The notes under the pieces are model-generated. The model saw only the letters and a program-made list of their open reading frames with translations, was not told the DNA's origin and did not search any database. The position numbers were made by a program, and so were the translations under genes. This document shows positions 17,561 through 24,689 of a stretch of 64,000 nucleotides of DNA, in pieces. The stretch comes from Roseibium limicola (GTDB taxonomy: Bacteria > Pseudomonadota > Alphaproteobacteria > Rhizobiales > Stappiaceae): the NCBI RefSeq assembly GCF_017313085.1, contig NZ_JAFLNF010000001.1, positions 744,001-808,000 of the forward strand, read 5' to 3'. Every line of letters starts with the position of its first letter. Positions within the stretch are counted from its first letter, which is position 1.

Positions 17561-18937
17561 CTAAACGCCCCAGGCCTGACATTTCCTGTCGATCGTCTTG
17601 CGCGCCACACCCAGACGCCGGGCGGCTTCCGAACGGTTACCACCGCAGGATTCCAACACACTCAAGATATGCCGTCGTTCCACCGTGGCCAGGGTTTCAT
17701 TTTCATCCGTGAGGGCAAATCCGCCCAGCGCCGAGGCAAAATCTCGCTGAATGAGAGCCCGTTCAACGTAGTTCCCCAACTCCAGAACATTGCCCGGCCA
17801 GGGATGCGCCATGATCTTGCGCCTGACAGCAGGGCTCATTTCAGGAGCAGAACTGCCCATACGAGCGGCGAAGCTTTCCGTGAAGAAGTCGAGGATCGTC
17901 AGAATATCTTCCGGACGTTCACGCAACGGCGGCAAATAGATTTCGGCGACATTGAGAAGATAAAAAAGGTCCGCCCGAAAACTGCGTTCCTCGACTGCCT
18001 GACGCAAGGGGCGGACATTCGAACAGATGATCCGCATGTCCAGCGGCAGGCTTCGCTCGGCCCCCAGAGGCCGGAACTTTCCGGTGGTCAGCATCTCGAC
18101 GAGCATGTTCTGGCAATTGGAAGAGAGCAACTCCACATCATCGAGAAACAACGTCCCCCCCATGGCGTTCAGCAACATGCCGTCGATCGACTGATCCCCG
18201 TCGACGGTGGCCTCAACCCGCCCAAACAGCCGGTTCTGGAATAACTCGTCGTTCATTCCGGAACATTGCAGCCAGATGAAAGGCCGTTCTGCCCGCGGCG
18301 AGTGGGAATGCAGCATGCGGGCAGCAATCTGTTTGCCCGAGCCGACCTCGCCACGAATGACCGCATGCGCCGGTGTCGCCGCCGCCCGCTTGATCAACTC
18401 ACGCACGGCCTGGATTTCCGGGGATGTCCCAAGCAAAGCCTCGCGATGCCGCACCAGATCCTTGCCGGCCTCCAGCTCGTAACTCAGAATCGCGTTTTGC
18501 CGGCGCAAGCGTGCCCGCTTGAGGCTTTGCGAAATGGCATTGATGATCTGGTTTGAGCGAAAGGGCTTCAGAAGAAAGTCGGAGGCACCGGCCCTGATCG
18601 CAGCAATTGCCGTATCCAGATCGGCATAGGCCGTCATCAGGATTGCGTCGGCGAAGAACCCGATACGCTGCTGTTCGCCAAGCCAGTTCACACCGCTCTG
18701 GCGCGGCATGATGTTGTCAAGCACCACGACGTCATAGGTGTAGAGGTCCAAAAGGCGCGAACTTTCCTCTGCGTCCGCGGCGACATCGACCCGCGCACAA
18801 CGCCCCTGCAGCGTCTTTTGCAGAAAGTTTCGCATGCCAATCTCATCGTCGACAATCAGCACGCGTGCCTCGGCCAGGTCCGCCTCGAAATGATCCGGCG
18901 CGTCATGGCCGGTTTGAACGCTCGGTGAAGCTTGCAT
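17561..18937 (-). CDS. NtrC-family response regulator lacking the GAFTGA loop
   Basis: The 458-residue regulator starts MQASPSVQTG; a GTG at 18964 in frame is an alternative. The receiver domain (about 24-140) keeps the acidic pair Asp30-Asp31, phospho-acceptor Asp74 (VVVLDNIMP), Thr102 and Lys124. The AAA+ domain has a degenerate Walker A (GEVGSGKQ, 196-203) and Walker B (GTLFLDDVEL, about 261-270). The stretch between ELFQNRLFG and Walker B lacks GAFTGA and reads RVEATVDGDQSIDGM. GAFTGA is the loop that contacts sigma-54. The C-terminal Fis-type helix-turn-helix is intact (GNRSEAARRLGVARKTIDRK). It probably acts as a DNA-binding regulator without sigma-54 remodelling. It is cotranscribed with the kinase 3 bp downstream. 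Confidence 0.93.
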   Translation of the reverse strand: MQASPSVQTGHDAPDHFEADLAEARVLIVDDEIGMRNFLQKTLQGRCARVDVAADAEESSRLLDLYTYDVVVLDNIMPRQSGVNWLGEQQRIGFFADAILMTAYADLDTAIAAIRAGASDFLLKPFRSNQIINAISQSLKRARLRRQNAILSYELEAGKDLVRHREALLGTSPEIQAVRELIKRAAATPAHAVIRGEVGSGKQIAARMLHSHSPRAERPFIWLQCSGMNDELFQNRLFGRVEATVDGDQSIDGMLLNAMGGTLFLDDVELLSSNCQNMLVEMLTTGKFRPLGAERSLPLDMRIICSNVRPLRQAVEERSFRADLFYLLNVAEIYLPPLRERPEDILTILDFFTESFAARMGSSAPEMSPAVRRKIMAHPWPGNVLELGNYVERALIQRDFASALGGFALTDENETLATVERRHILSVLESCGGNRSEAARRLGVARKTIDRKCQAWGV

Positions 18938-19526
18938 CGTCAGCCCCACCAACCGTCGACCCACGCCGAATGCGACACGCGACCACGAATAAACCTTGAG
19001 CAGGCTACTCCGCCCTCGTGCTTACTGCCCAATAATACCACCGTCATGAACTGCATCTTCTCCTCCCAATGCAAATCTCTGTCAGTATTGTTTGCTGGCA
19101 TAGCCAGTTTTTTGAACAATCTATATTTCCATCGCGCCTCCAATCATCCTGAGGTTGTGCTGGTATCAACCTTGGCAAAGATGACCAGGCGGCAGTCTAT
19201 GTGCATCTGACATTCACCTTAAAAAAAACCAGGAGGCCTCCACCCCCAGCTCGCCTCTGGCTGTTCCATCAGCACATTGCGCTGCGTTGAAAATACTTGT
19301 TCAGCATAAACTTGACAATTATATTCATGTATTTGATACGTATCGCAGGGGGCAGATGACTTCAGGGTCTCCCCGCTACCTGCGCAGCAGTTCCAATCGC
19401 CGCGCAAAAGCCAGGCGGAAACAGAAGTCCGCTCAGCCAAACTCGTTCCCCACCGCAGGCTTTGCTTACTCAGCTCCGCTGTGAATAGAGATTATTGGCA
19501 GGCCGACAAAGGCTTAGGACAAGACA
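18938..19526. other. Gene-poor intergenic region with a possible promoter
   Basis: About 590 bp separate the response regulator (-) and the unknown gene at 19527 (+). I see no convincing protein gene above 50 residues. A TTGACA hexamer at about 19312-19317, followed by AT-rich sequence and a possible -10 near 19334-19340, could form a + strand promoter. A short ORF at 19356 follows it (listed separately). The minus side should carry the two-component system promoter. Confidence 0.4.
19356..19484 (+). CDS. Possible small basic protein, 42 residues
   Basis: The ATG at 19356 is preceded by AGGGGG only 3 nt away. The ORF ends at TGA 19482-19484 and encodes a very basic peptide rich in Arg, Lys and Ser (central RRAKARRKQK). 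It lies just downstream of the TTGACA-type promoter candidate at 19312. No family is recognised. It may equally be a leader or a chance ORF. Confidence 0.2.
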   Translation: MTSGSPRYLRSSSNRRAKARRKQKSAQPNSFPTAGFAYSAPL

Positions 19527-20075
19527 GTGGCGACAGGCAGACATCCGCAGAACAACCCGCAACCCGGCCCTCAGTCGCCTCATGGCGACCGAAATCGCGT
19601 GCCCGTTCAGGCAGTGGGCCTGAATCCCGACGAGCTTAAGGTGCTCGAAACCTTGCGACTTTTCTGCATTGCCTACGCCGACCCCGCCAGCATGGCCTGG
19701 GAACAGGCCTTTGAGACATGCACGCACGAATTCGGCCCAACCTGCGGGCCCAGAATCGGTATGGCGACGATGCAGGTTATGAGCGCTTTGCGGATCAGCC
19801 GCAGGACAACCTACAGCTTCACAAATCCAGCCTGCTCTTGCTGCCGGCACACATTGTCGGATCATGAACTGCAGATGATGAGCCTGCTCAAGGCGCAACG
19901 CCGGGGCGACGGACTCGCCCGCCAGACCCATGCCGTCATCCTCTGCGAAGGACAACGGCCCGAGCGTTTTCTGGCGAGCATGGAAAGCCTTGCGGATTGC
20001 CTGAACGACTTGGCCAAGCCCACACATCCCAAGCAAACATCCCTGCAGAAGAAACGCATCAGGTTCTCCCACTAG
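19527..20075 (+). CDS. Hypothetical protein with Cys/His-rich centre
   Basis: The 182-residue product begins at a GTG with TTAGGAC upstream. The first 25 residues are polar and Pro/Gln-rich. From about residue 35 (LNPDELKVLETLRLFCIAYADPASMAWEQAF) the sequence looks helical. Clusters of Cys and His follow: ETCTHEFGPTCGP and NPACSCCRHTLSDHE. The second could hold a metal, but no standard zinc-finger spacing is met. The basic C-terminus ends KKRIRFSH. I do not recognise the family. The opposite strand carries a longer open frame (19470-20090), but its composition looks like a shadow, whereas this frame has a plausible protein-like pattern. Confidence 0.6.
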   Translation: MATGRHPQNNPQPGPQSPHGDRNRVPVQAVGLNPDELKVLETLRLFCIAYADPASMAWEQAFETCTHEFGPTCGPRIGMATMQVMSALRISRRTTYSFTNPACSCCRHTLSDHELQMMSLLKAQRRGDGLARQTHAVILCEGQRPERFLASMESLADCLNDLAKPTHPKQTSLQKKRIRFSH

Positions 20076-20128
20076 CGAGAAGACATTCAAAACAAGCGAT
20101 CACTGCCTCTGCGGCCCCTCCAAACTGC

Positions 20129-21043
20129 CTACTGAAGCAATTCGCGGAATTCTTCGGTTATAAAGTCAATGAAAAGGCGAATCTTGAGTGGGAGGTGCCG
20201 GCTCTTCTGGAAGACGGCATAGACGCCATTTTCGAATTCGCTGAAGCTCACCTTGTAGTCGTCAAAAATGTGCACAAGGCTGCCATCTTTCAGGTGTTTC
20301 TGGACAGACCATTCGTTCATCATAGCGATACCCAGACCATCCAGCGCTGCGCGCAAGATTGCCTGCCCGTTGTCCGACTGAAAGCAGCCCTGCACCGGAA
20401 TTTCCGTGTCGGCCTGACCATCCTTACGAAACCGCCAGACGGGCATGCCCATATTCAACCGATAGGTCAGGCAGCTGTGCTCGTAGAGATCTTCGGGTTT
20501 TTCGGCGACGCCAGAGGCCGCCAGGTAGCTGGGCGACGCAACGAGAATGCGATCCGAATTGGCAAGCTTTCGCGCCACAAGGGAGGAATCTTCCAGCTTG
20601 CCCATGCGGATATCGATATCGATACCCTGGGCAATAATATCAACCGGAAAGTTTGACATTTGGAGGTCGATCTTGATTTCCGGATACTTGTCGAAAAACT
20701 TCTTCAGCGACGGCACGAGATATTGGTGACCGAAGACCATTCTCGAATGGACGCGCAAGGTGCCCCGAGGGACCGTGTGCAGTTGAACGACAGAGCGCTC
20801 GGCTTCATCGATTTGGCCGAGAATGTTCTCCACCTTGTCGCAATAAAGTTGGCCTGCTTCTGTCAGGCTCAGGCGACGACTGGTTCTGTTCAGCAGCCGG
20901 ATTCCCAGCCCGTTTTCAAGATCATTGATGTGCCGCGAGACAGACGCCGGAGAAAGGCCCAGCTGACGCCCTGCCGCAGACAAGGATCCATACTCCACGA
21001 CGCTCGTGAATACCTTGACCGACTTTAGCCATTCCACTGCCAA
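20129..21043 (-). CDS. LysR-family transcriptional regulator
   Basis: The 304-residue regulator has an N-terminal winged helix-turn-helix (about residues 5-65; GSLSAAGRQLGLSPASVSRHINDLENGLGIRLLNRTSRRLSLTEAG region) and a C-terminal effector-binding domain (about 90-300) of the CrgA/DsdC-like subgroup. It is divergent from the maoC/CoA-transferase operon (149-bp intergenic), the classic LysR arrangement, and probably controls it. A dyad in the intergenic region resembles a LysR box and has a related copy in the livG/hydrolase promoter region. The ligand is unknown; a carboxylic acid or CoA-thioester intermediate of the pathway is a reasonable guess. Confidence 0.95.
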   Translation of the reverse strand: MAVEWLKSVKVFTSVVEYGSLSAAGRQLGLSPASVSRHINDLENGLGIRLLNRTSRRLSLTEAGQLYCDKVENILGQIDEAERSVVQLHTVPRGTLRVHSRMVFGHQYLVPSLKKFFDKYPEIKIDLQMSNFPVDIIAQGIDIDIRMGKLEDSSLVARKLANSDRILVASPSYLAASGVAEKPEDLYEHSCLTYRLNMGMPVWRFRKDGQADTEIPVQGCFQSDNGQAILRAALDGLGIAMMNEWSVQKHLKDGSLVHIFDDYKVSFSEFENGVYAVFQKSRHLPLKIRLFIDFITEEFRELLQ

Positions 21044-21089
21044 ATTCCTTCTTTCCGATCCTTATCCCTTACCCTACTTCATTTGCGCG

Positions 21090-21112
21090 ATCTTTTCATT
21101 TTACAAAAAGAT
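21090..21112. promoter_or_regulatory. Candidate LysR operator in the lysR/maoC intergenic region
   Basis: A perfect 7-bp inverted repeat ATCTTTT (21090-21096) and AAAAGAT (21106-21112) has a 9-bp centre and contains T-N11-A spacings. It sits 47 bp upstream of the LysR start and about 80 bp before maoC. Its stretch 21093-21113 matches 35724-35744 at 17 of 21 positions, so both may be bound by the same regulator. Confidence 0.55.
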
Positions 21113-21192
21113 GCTGCTTAGAACCGCTTCTATCCATCGTTTGATGGCAACTGTACCCTCGGCTTCAAGATCAAGACCATACGGGGGAAGCC

Positions 21193-21645
21193 ATGGCCAC
21201 GGGCCGATTTGTCAGCGATTTGGACAAGGGTGACCAGCTCGGTCCGGTAGACTACGTCGTCTCTGCCTTCACTGTGCGCGAGTACTGTCATTCGGTGGAA
21301 ATCACGGAGGAGGCATTTCTGGGGACTGACCAACCGATCGCTCCCCCGACGCTGGTTCATCTGGACAAGCTGAAGCTTTATGAGGCCGCCTGTCCTGAAG
21401 GGACGGGCCCTTCGGCGCGCCTGCATGTAGAGTTCGATGCTGACTTTCACGACTACATCCATGTCGATACGGAAGTTGAGGTCGCCGGCAAGGTCACGGA
21501 CCGCTTTGAGAAGCGGGGACGGACTTACGTGATTACCGAGATCGATCTGCGCGAAAAGGCGACGGGCAAACGCCTGATAACCTACCGCGACACGGTCATT
21601 CTCGCCTATCGCCAGGCCGAGGAACATGGAGGCCAGACCCAATGA
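21193..21645 (+). CDS. MaoC/FAS1-like dehydratase domain protein, first subunit
   Basis: The 150-residue single hot-dog-fold protein resembles the N-terminal FAS1-like dehydratase/MaoC half of hydratases. It starts GRFVSDLDKGDQLGPVDYVVSAFTVREYCHSV and has APPTLVHLDKLKLYE where many members have APP(T/L). The ribosome site GGGGGAAGCC precedes the ATG. It overlaps the second MaoC gene by ATGA, suggesting a heteromeric hydratase/dehydratase acting on an enoyl-CoA or beta-hydroxyacyl-CoA. The catalytic Asp/His pair typical of (R)-hydratases is not obvious in this subunit and may be supplied by the partner (inference). Confidence 0.85.
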   Translation: MATGRFVSDLDKGDQLGPVDYVVSAFTVREYCHSVEITEEAFLGTDQPIAPPTLVHLDKLKLYEAACPEGTGPSARLHVEFDADFHDYIHVDTEVEVAGKVTDRFEKRGRTYVITEIDLREKATGKRLITYRDTVILAYRQAEEHGGQTQ

Positions 21646-22118
21646 CACTACATCCACGCCTCCCCGGGATCGCCAAGACAGACCTTGCCGTTGGCCGGAC
21701 AATCCACTCGCCATTCCGTTCGATGACACGTGAGCGCATGCGCTGGTATGTCGATGCTCAGGAGACTGCCGTCAAAAGTGATGGCAAGCCGCACTTTGGC
21801 GGCCCGACGATCCACGACGATGATGAGTATGCGCTCAAACAAGGCCTGCCAGGGATCATCGCCGACGGCATGGTTTCTACCAATTGGCTGCTGGCGTTGA
21901 TGACCGACATCTTCGGGCCTCAGTTTGCCCAAAAAGGACGGCTGCGCACCAAATACATCGCGCCTGTTTATGAGGACATGCAGCTACGATCATGTGCGCT
22001 CATCACGACGTTAGAGACACAGCCGGATGGCCTTTTGTGCAAGATGGACATCTGGTGCGAAACCCCCGAAGGCCAGAAAGTCACAATTGGCGAAGCCCAC
22101 ACCCTGATCACCGAATGA
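21642..22118 (+). CDS. MaoC-like hydratase, second subunit
   Basis: The 158-residue hot-dog-fold protein has a hydratase-type segment HFGGPTIHDDDEYALKQGLPGIIADGMVSTNWLLALM. There a His/Asp-rich stretch and the GlyxxADGM loop stand where (R)-specific enoyl-CoA hydratases have their active site. Overlaps of 4 bp on both sides (with the first MaoC gene and the CoA-transferase) show tight coupling. The pair probably hydrates or dehydrates a CoA-bound intermediate of the same pathway as the two CoA-transferases. The substrate is not identified. Confidence 0.85.
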   Translation: MTLHPRLPGIAKTDLAVGRTIHSPFRSMTRERMRWYVDAQETAVKSDGKPHFGGPTIHDDDEYALKQGLPGIIADGMVSTNWLLALMTDIFGPQFAQKGRLRTKYIAPVYEDMQLRSCALITTLETQPDGLLCKMDIWCETPEGQKVTIGEAHTLITE

Positions 22119-23353
22119 GCGGAACCACCATGACCACTGAGATCCTCAAGGGCATTCGTGTTGCTGATTTCTCACGCGTTTTCGCGGTTCCTGCCTGTGC
22201 CCAGATTCTTGCTGACCTTGGTGCAGAGGTCATCAAGATCGAGGAACCCGAACGCGGCGACGAAGCGCGCTACTACGGTTGCAATGCCGAAGAGTTGGAG
22301 GCCTGTGGGGGTGTCAGCCCTTCCTTCCACGCTCTCAATCGAAACAAGCTGTCGGTTGGCATCAACCTGGCCCTCGAAGAAGGCCGTGAAGCCGCACGTC
22401 AGATCGTGTCCACCTGCGACGTGGTGCTGCATAATTTCCGTGTCGGAACTATGGAGAAGTTCGGTCTTGGCTATGAGGATCTCAGGGTCTTACAGCCGAG
22501 TCTGATCTACGGTGAATTTTCCGCCTATGGCCCCGTCGGCGATCTGGCCAAGATCGGCGCGAACGATCTCGCGCTTCAGGCTCACTCTGGCTTGCTGCAT
22601 CTGACGGGAGAAGCCGACCGCCCCCCTGTACGTGTTGGCACCGCCGCGATTGACCTGCATGCGGGAATGGCGCTTTCGACAGCCATCATGTCTGCTCTTT
22701 TTCATCGAGAGCGGACTGGTCGTGGTCAGTTTGTCGAGACCTCACTGTTACGCAGCTCCGCCCACCTGATGAACTACTTCTACTCGGAGTACTGGCTGAC
22801 GGGCAAACAACGCAGCCGCATGGGCACCGCCAATCATCTGTCGGTCCCCAATCAAGTTTTTCCTGCAAGGGACGGCTATGCTGTCATCATCGCTCCAAGT
22901 GATCAGATGTGGGACCGCTGCGCCAAAGCGCTGAACGCGGACCGGTTGGTGCGGCCGGAGTTCGACACCATCGCGAACCGACAAAAGCACCGTGATCTGC
23001 TGGTCGGGCTTTTGAGTGGTGTCACTCAACAGTGGCCGGTCGACAAGCTGGTGCAGGTTCTGGGCGATGCCAAGGTCAATGTCGCCAAGGTCAACTCAGT
23101 CGGCGAAGCTGCCGATGATGCCCAACTCGAGGCAATTGGCGGCTTCCTGACCCAACCGGAGGAGGATGGTGGCCGCAAATCCGTCGGCATGCCGTTCAGC
23201 ATGTCTGAAGTGGACGAGATCCCGTTCCGGTCAGCCCCTGCCCTTGGCGCCCATACCCGCACCGTCCTTGTGGCGAGCGGCCTGCCCCCGCAAGACTTTG
23301 ATCGAATGGCGTCGCAGGGCGCCTTCGGCTCCGCATTTCAGAAAAACTCATAA
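22115..23353 (+). CDS. CaiB/BaiF (type III) CoA-transferase
   Basis: The 412-residue (or 407 if the ATG at 22130 is used, which has the better-spaced GCGGA) type III CoA-transferase moves CoA between carboxylic acids through an aspartyl-CoA thioester. Family marks are LKGIRVADFSRVFAVPACAQILADLGAEVIKIE, the NxNK-like RNKLSVGINL region, and the probable nucleophile Asp in GANDLALQAHSG. It begins by overlapping the maoC stop (ATGA). A second transferase follows 47 bp later. The substrate acid cannot be deduced; the operon suggests activation of an acid imported by the Liv-type ABC transporter. Confidence 0.93.
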   Translation: MSGTTMTTEILKGIRVADFSRVFAVPACAQILADLGAEVIKIEEPERGDEARYYGCNAEELEACGGVSPSFHALNRNKLSVGINLALEEGREAARQIVSTCDVVLHNFRVGTMEKFGLGYEDLRVLQPSLIYGEFSAYGPVGDLAKIGANDLALQAHSGLLHLTGEADRPPVRVGTAAIDLHAGMALSTAIMSALFHRERTGRGQFVETSLLRSSAHLMNYFYSEYWLTGKQRSRMGTANHLSVPNQVFPARDGYAVIIAPSDQMWDRCAKALNADRLVRPEFDTIANRQKHRDLLVGLLSGVTQQWPVDKLVQVLGDAKVNVAKVNSVGEAADDAQLEAIGGFLTQPEEDGGRKSVGMPFSMSEVDEIPFRSAPALGAHTRTVLVASGLPPQDFDRMASQGAFGSAFQKNS

Positions 23354-23400
23354 AGAGCAGGGTCACGAACCTTGCCACGATATACCGAAAAGGACTGTTC

Positions 23401-24621
23401 ATGCCGGGACCGCTTTCCCATCTCAAGGTTCTTGATCTCTCCCGCGTCATGGCGGGTCCATGGGCCAGTCAGGTGCTGGCCGATCTCGGAGCAGAAGTCA
23501 TCAAGGTTGAACAACCTGGAACCGGGGATGACACCCGCGGTTGGGGCCCTCCGTTTCTCAAAGACAAGGAAGGCAACGCCACCCGGGAATCTGGATACTT
23601 CCTGGCCTGTAACCGGGGAAAGAAGTCGATCACGGTGAATCTCAAGACACCGGAGGGTCAGGAACTCGTCCGGCGTCTGACCAAGCAATCAGACATCCTT
23701 CTGGAAAACTTCAAGGTCGGCACCCTGGAGCGCTTCGGGCTCGACTACGACAGTCTCAAGGAACTCAATCCCGGTTTGATTTATTGCTCGATCACCGGCT
23801 TCGGACAAACCGGCCCGCGCAGCAAGCAGGTAGCCTACGATTTCCTCATTCAGGCCATGGGCGGTTTGATGAGCATCACCGGCGAGGCTGACGGCAAACC
23901 TGGCGCAGGGCCGCAGAAAATCGGCGTTCCGATGGTCGACCTGACCACCGGTCTCTATTCCGTCATCGGAATTCTGGCTGCGGTAGCAAACCGTAATGTC
24001 ACGGGCAAGGGCGACTATGTCGACGTCGGCATGCTGGATGTCCAGACAAGCCTGCTGGCCAATCAGGCAATGAACCACCTGCTTACCGGCAACACGCCCA
24101 AACGCTATGGCAATGGCCATCCCAACATCATGCCGCAACAGGTCTTTGCCTGTAAGGACGGATACATGGTGCTCGCGGTCGGCAATGATGGCCAGTTCCG
24201 CAGGCTGTGCGAAGCCTTGGGCGACAATGAAATGCTCAAGGACGACCGACTGACCTACAACAAGGGACGAGTTGAGCATCGCGATGAGTTGCTGGGCCGG
24301 TTGGCCAATCATTTCGGCAAATACGACCGTGCAGATCTGCTCGCCCGTCTGAACGACAAAGACGTTCCCTCCGGTCCCATCAACACAGTCCCTGAGGTGT
24401 TTGAAGAACCTCAGATCAAAGCCCGTGAAATGCAGGGCAACCTGGATCATCCGCTGTCCGGGAGTGTCCCTCAGGTCTTCGGACCCATTCGGATGGCCGG
24501 CAGCAAGACCCGTGCCACCAAGGCTCCTCCATTACTTGGTGCTGACACGACTGATGTGCTGAAGGAGGCAGGATACTCCGACGAGGACATTGCGGCGATG
24601 CAGTCGGCCGGCGTTCTTTAA
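23401..24621 (+). CDS. CaiB/BaiF (type III) CoA-transferase, second copy
   Basis: The 406-residue type III CoA-transferase has the N-terminal LKVLDLSRVMAGPWASQVLADLGAEVIKVEQPG, the NRGKKSITVNLKTPEG region and the nucleophile Asp147 in VAYDFLIQAMGGLMSITGE, matching the aspartate of formyl-CoA transferase. It is closer to succinyl-CoA:carboxylate transferases of the family than the upstream copy, as judged by its fuller set of motifs. It is the last gene of the + strand operon and faces the FadJ-like gene across a bidirectional terminator. Two transferases in one operon may activate the starting acid and recycle an intermediate (inference). Confidence 0.95.
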   Translation: MPGPLSHLKVLDLSRVMAGPWASQVLADLGAEVIKVEQPGTGDDTRGWGPPFLKDKEGNATRESGYFLACNRGKKSITVNLKTPEGQELVRRLTKQSDILLENFKVGTLERFGLDYDSLKELNPGLIYCSITGFGQTGPRSKQVAYDFLIQAMGGLMSITGEADGKPGAGPQKIGVPMVDLTTGLYSVIGILAAVANRNVTGKGDYVDVGMLDVQTSLLANQAMNHLLTGNTPKRYGNGHPNIMPQQVFACKDGYMVLAVGNDGQFRRLCEALGDNEMLKDDRLTYNKGRVEHRDELLGRLANHFGKYDRADLLARLNDKDVPSGPINTVPEVFEEPQIKAREMQGNLDHPLSGSVPQVFGPIRMAGSKTRATKAPPLLGADTTDVLKEAGYSDEDIAAMQSAGVL

Positions 24622-24638
24622 GTCGGATGCCCATACGC

Positions 24639-24670
24639 AAAAAAAGCCCGCCAATTCGGCGGGCTTTTTG
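24639..24670. terminator. Bidirectional terminator between CoA-transferase and fadJ-like genes
   Basis: A perfect hairpin AAAAGCCCGCC, loop AATT, GGCGGGCTTTT is flanked by A and T runs. It separates two convergent operons and can stop transcription from both sides. Confidence 0.92.
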
Positions 24671-24689
24671 TTACCAGACCCCTCAGGCG

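Noticed and set aside
19470..20090. 206-codon minus-strand frame opposite the Cys/His-rich gene
   Set aside because: Residue pattern is less protein-like and there is no good start signal; the + frame was preferred, though without a family match this is not fully certain.
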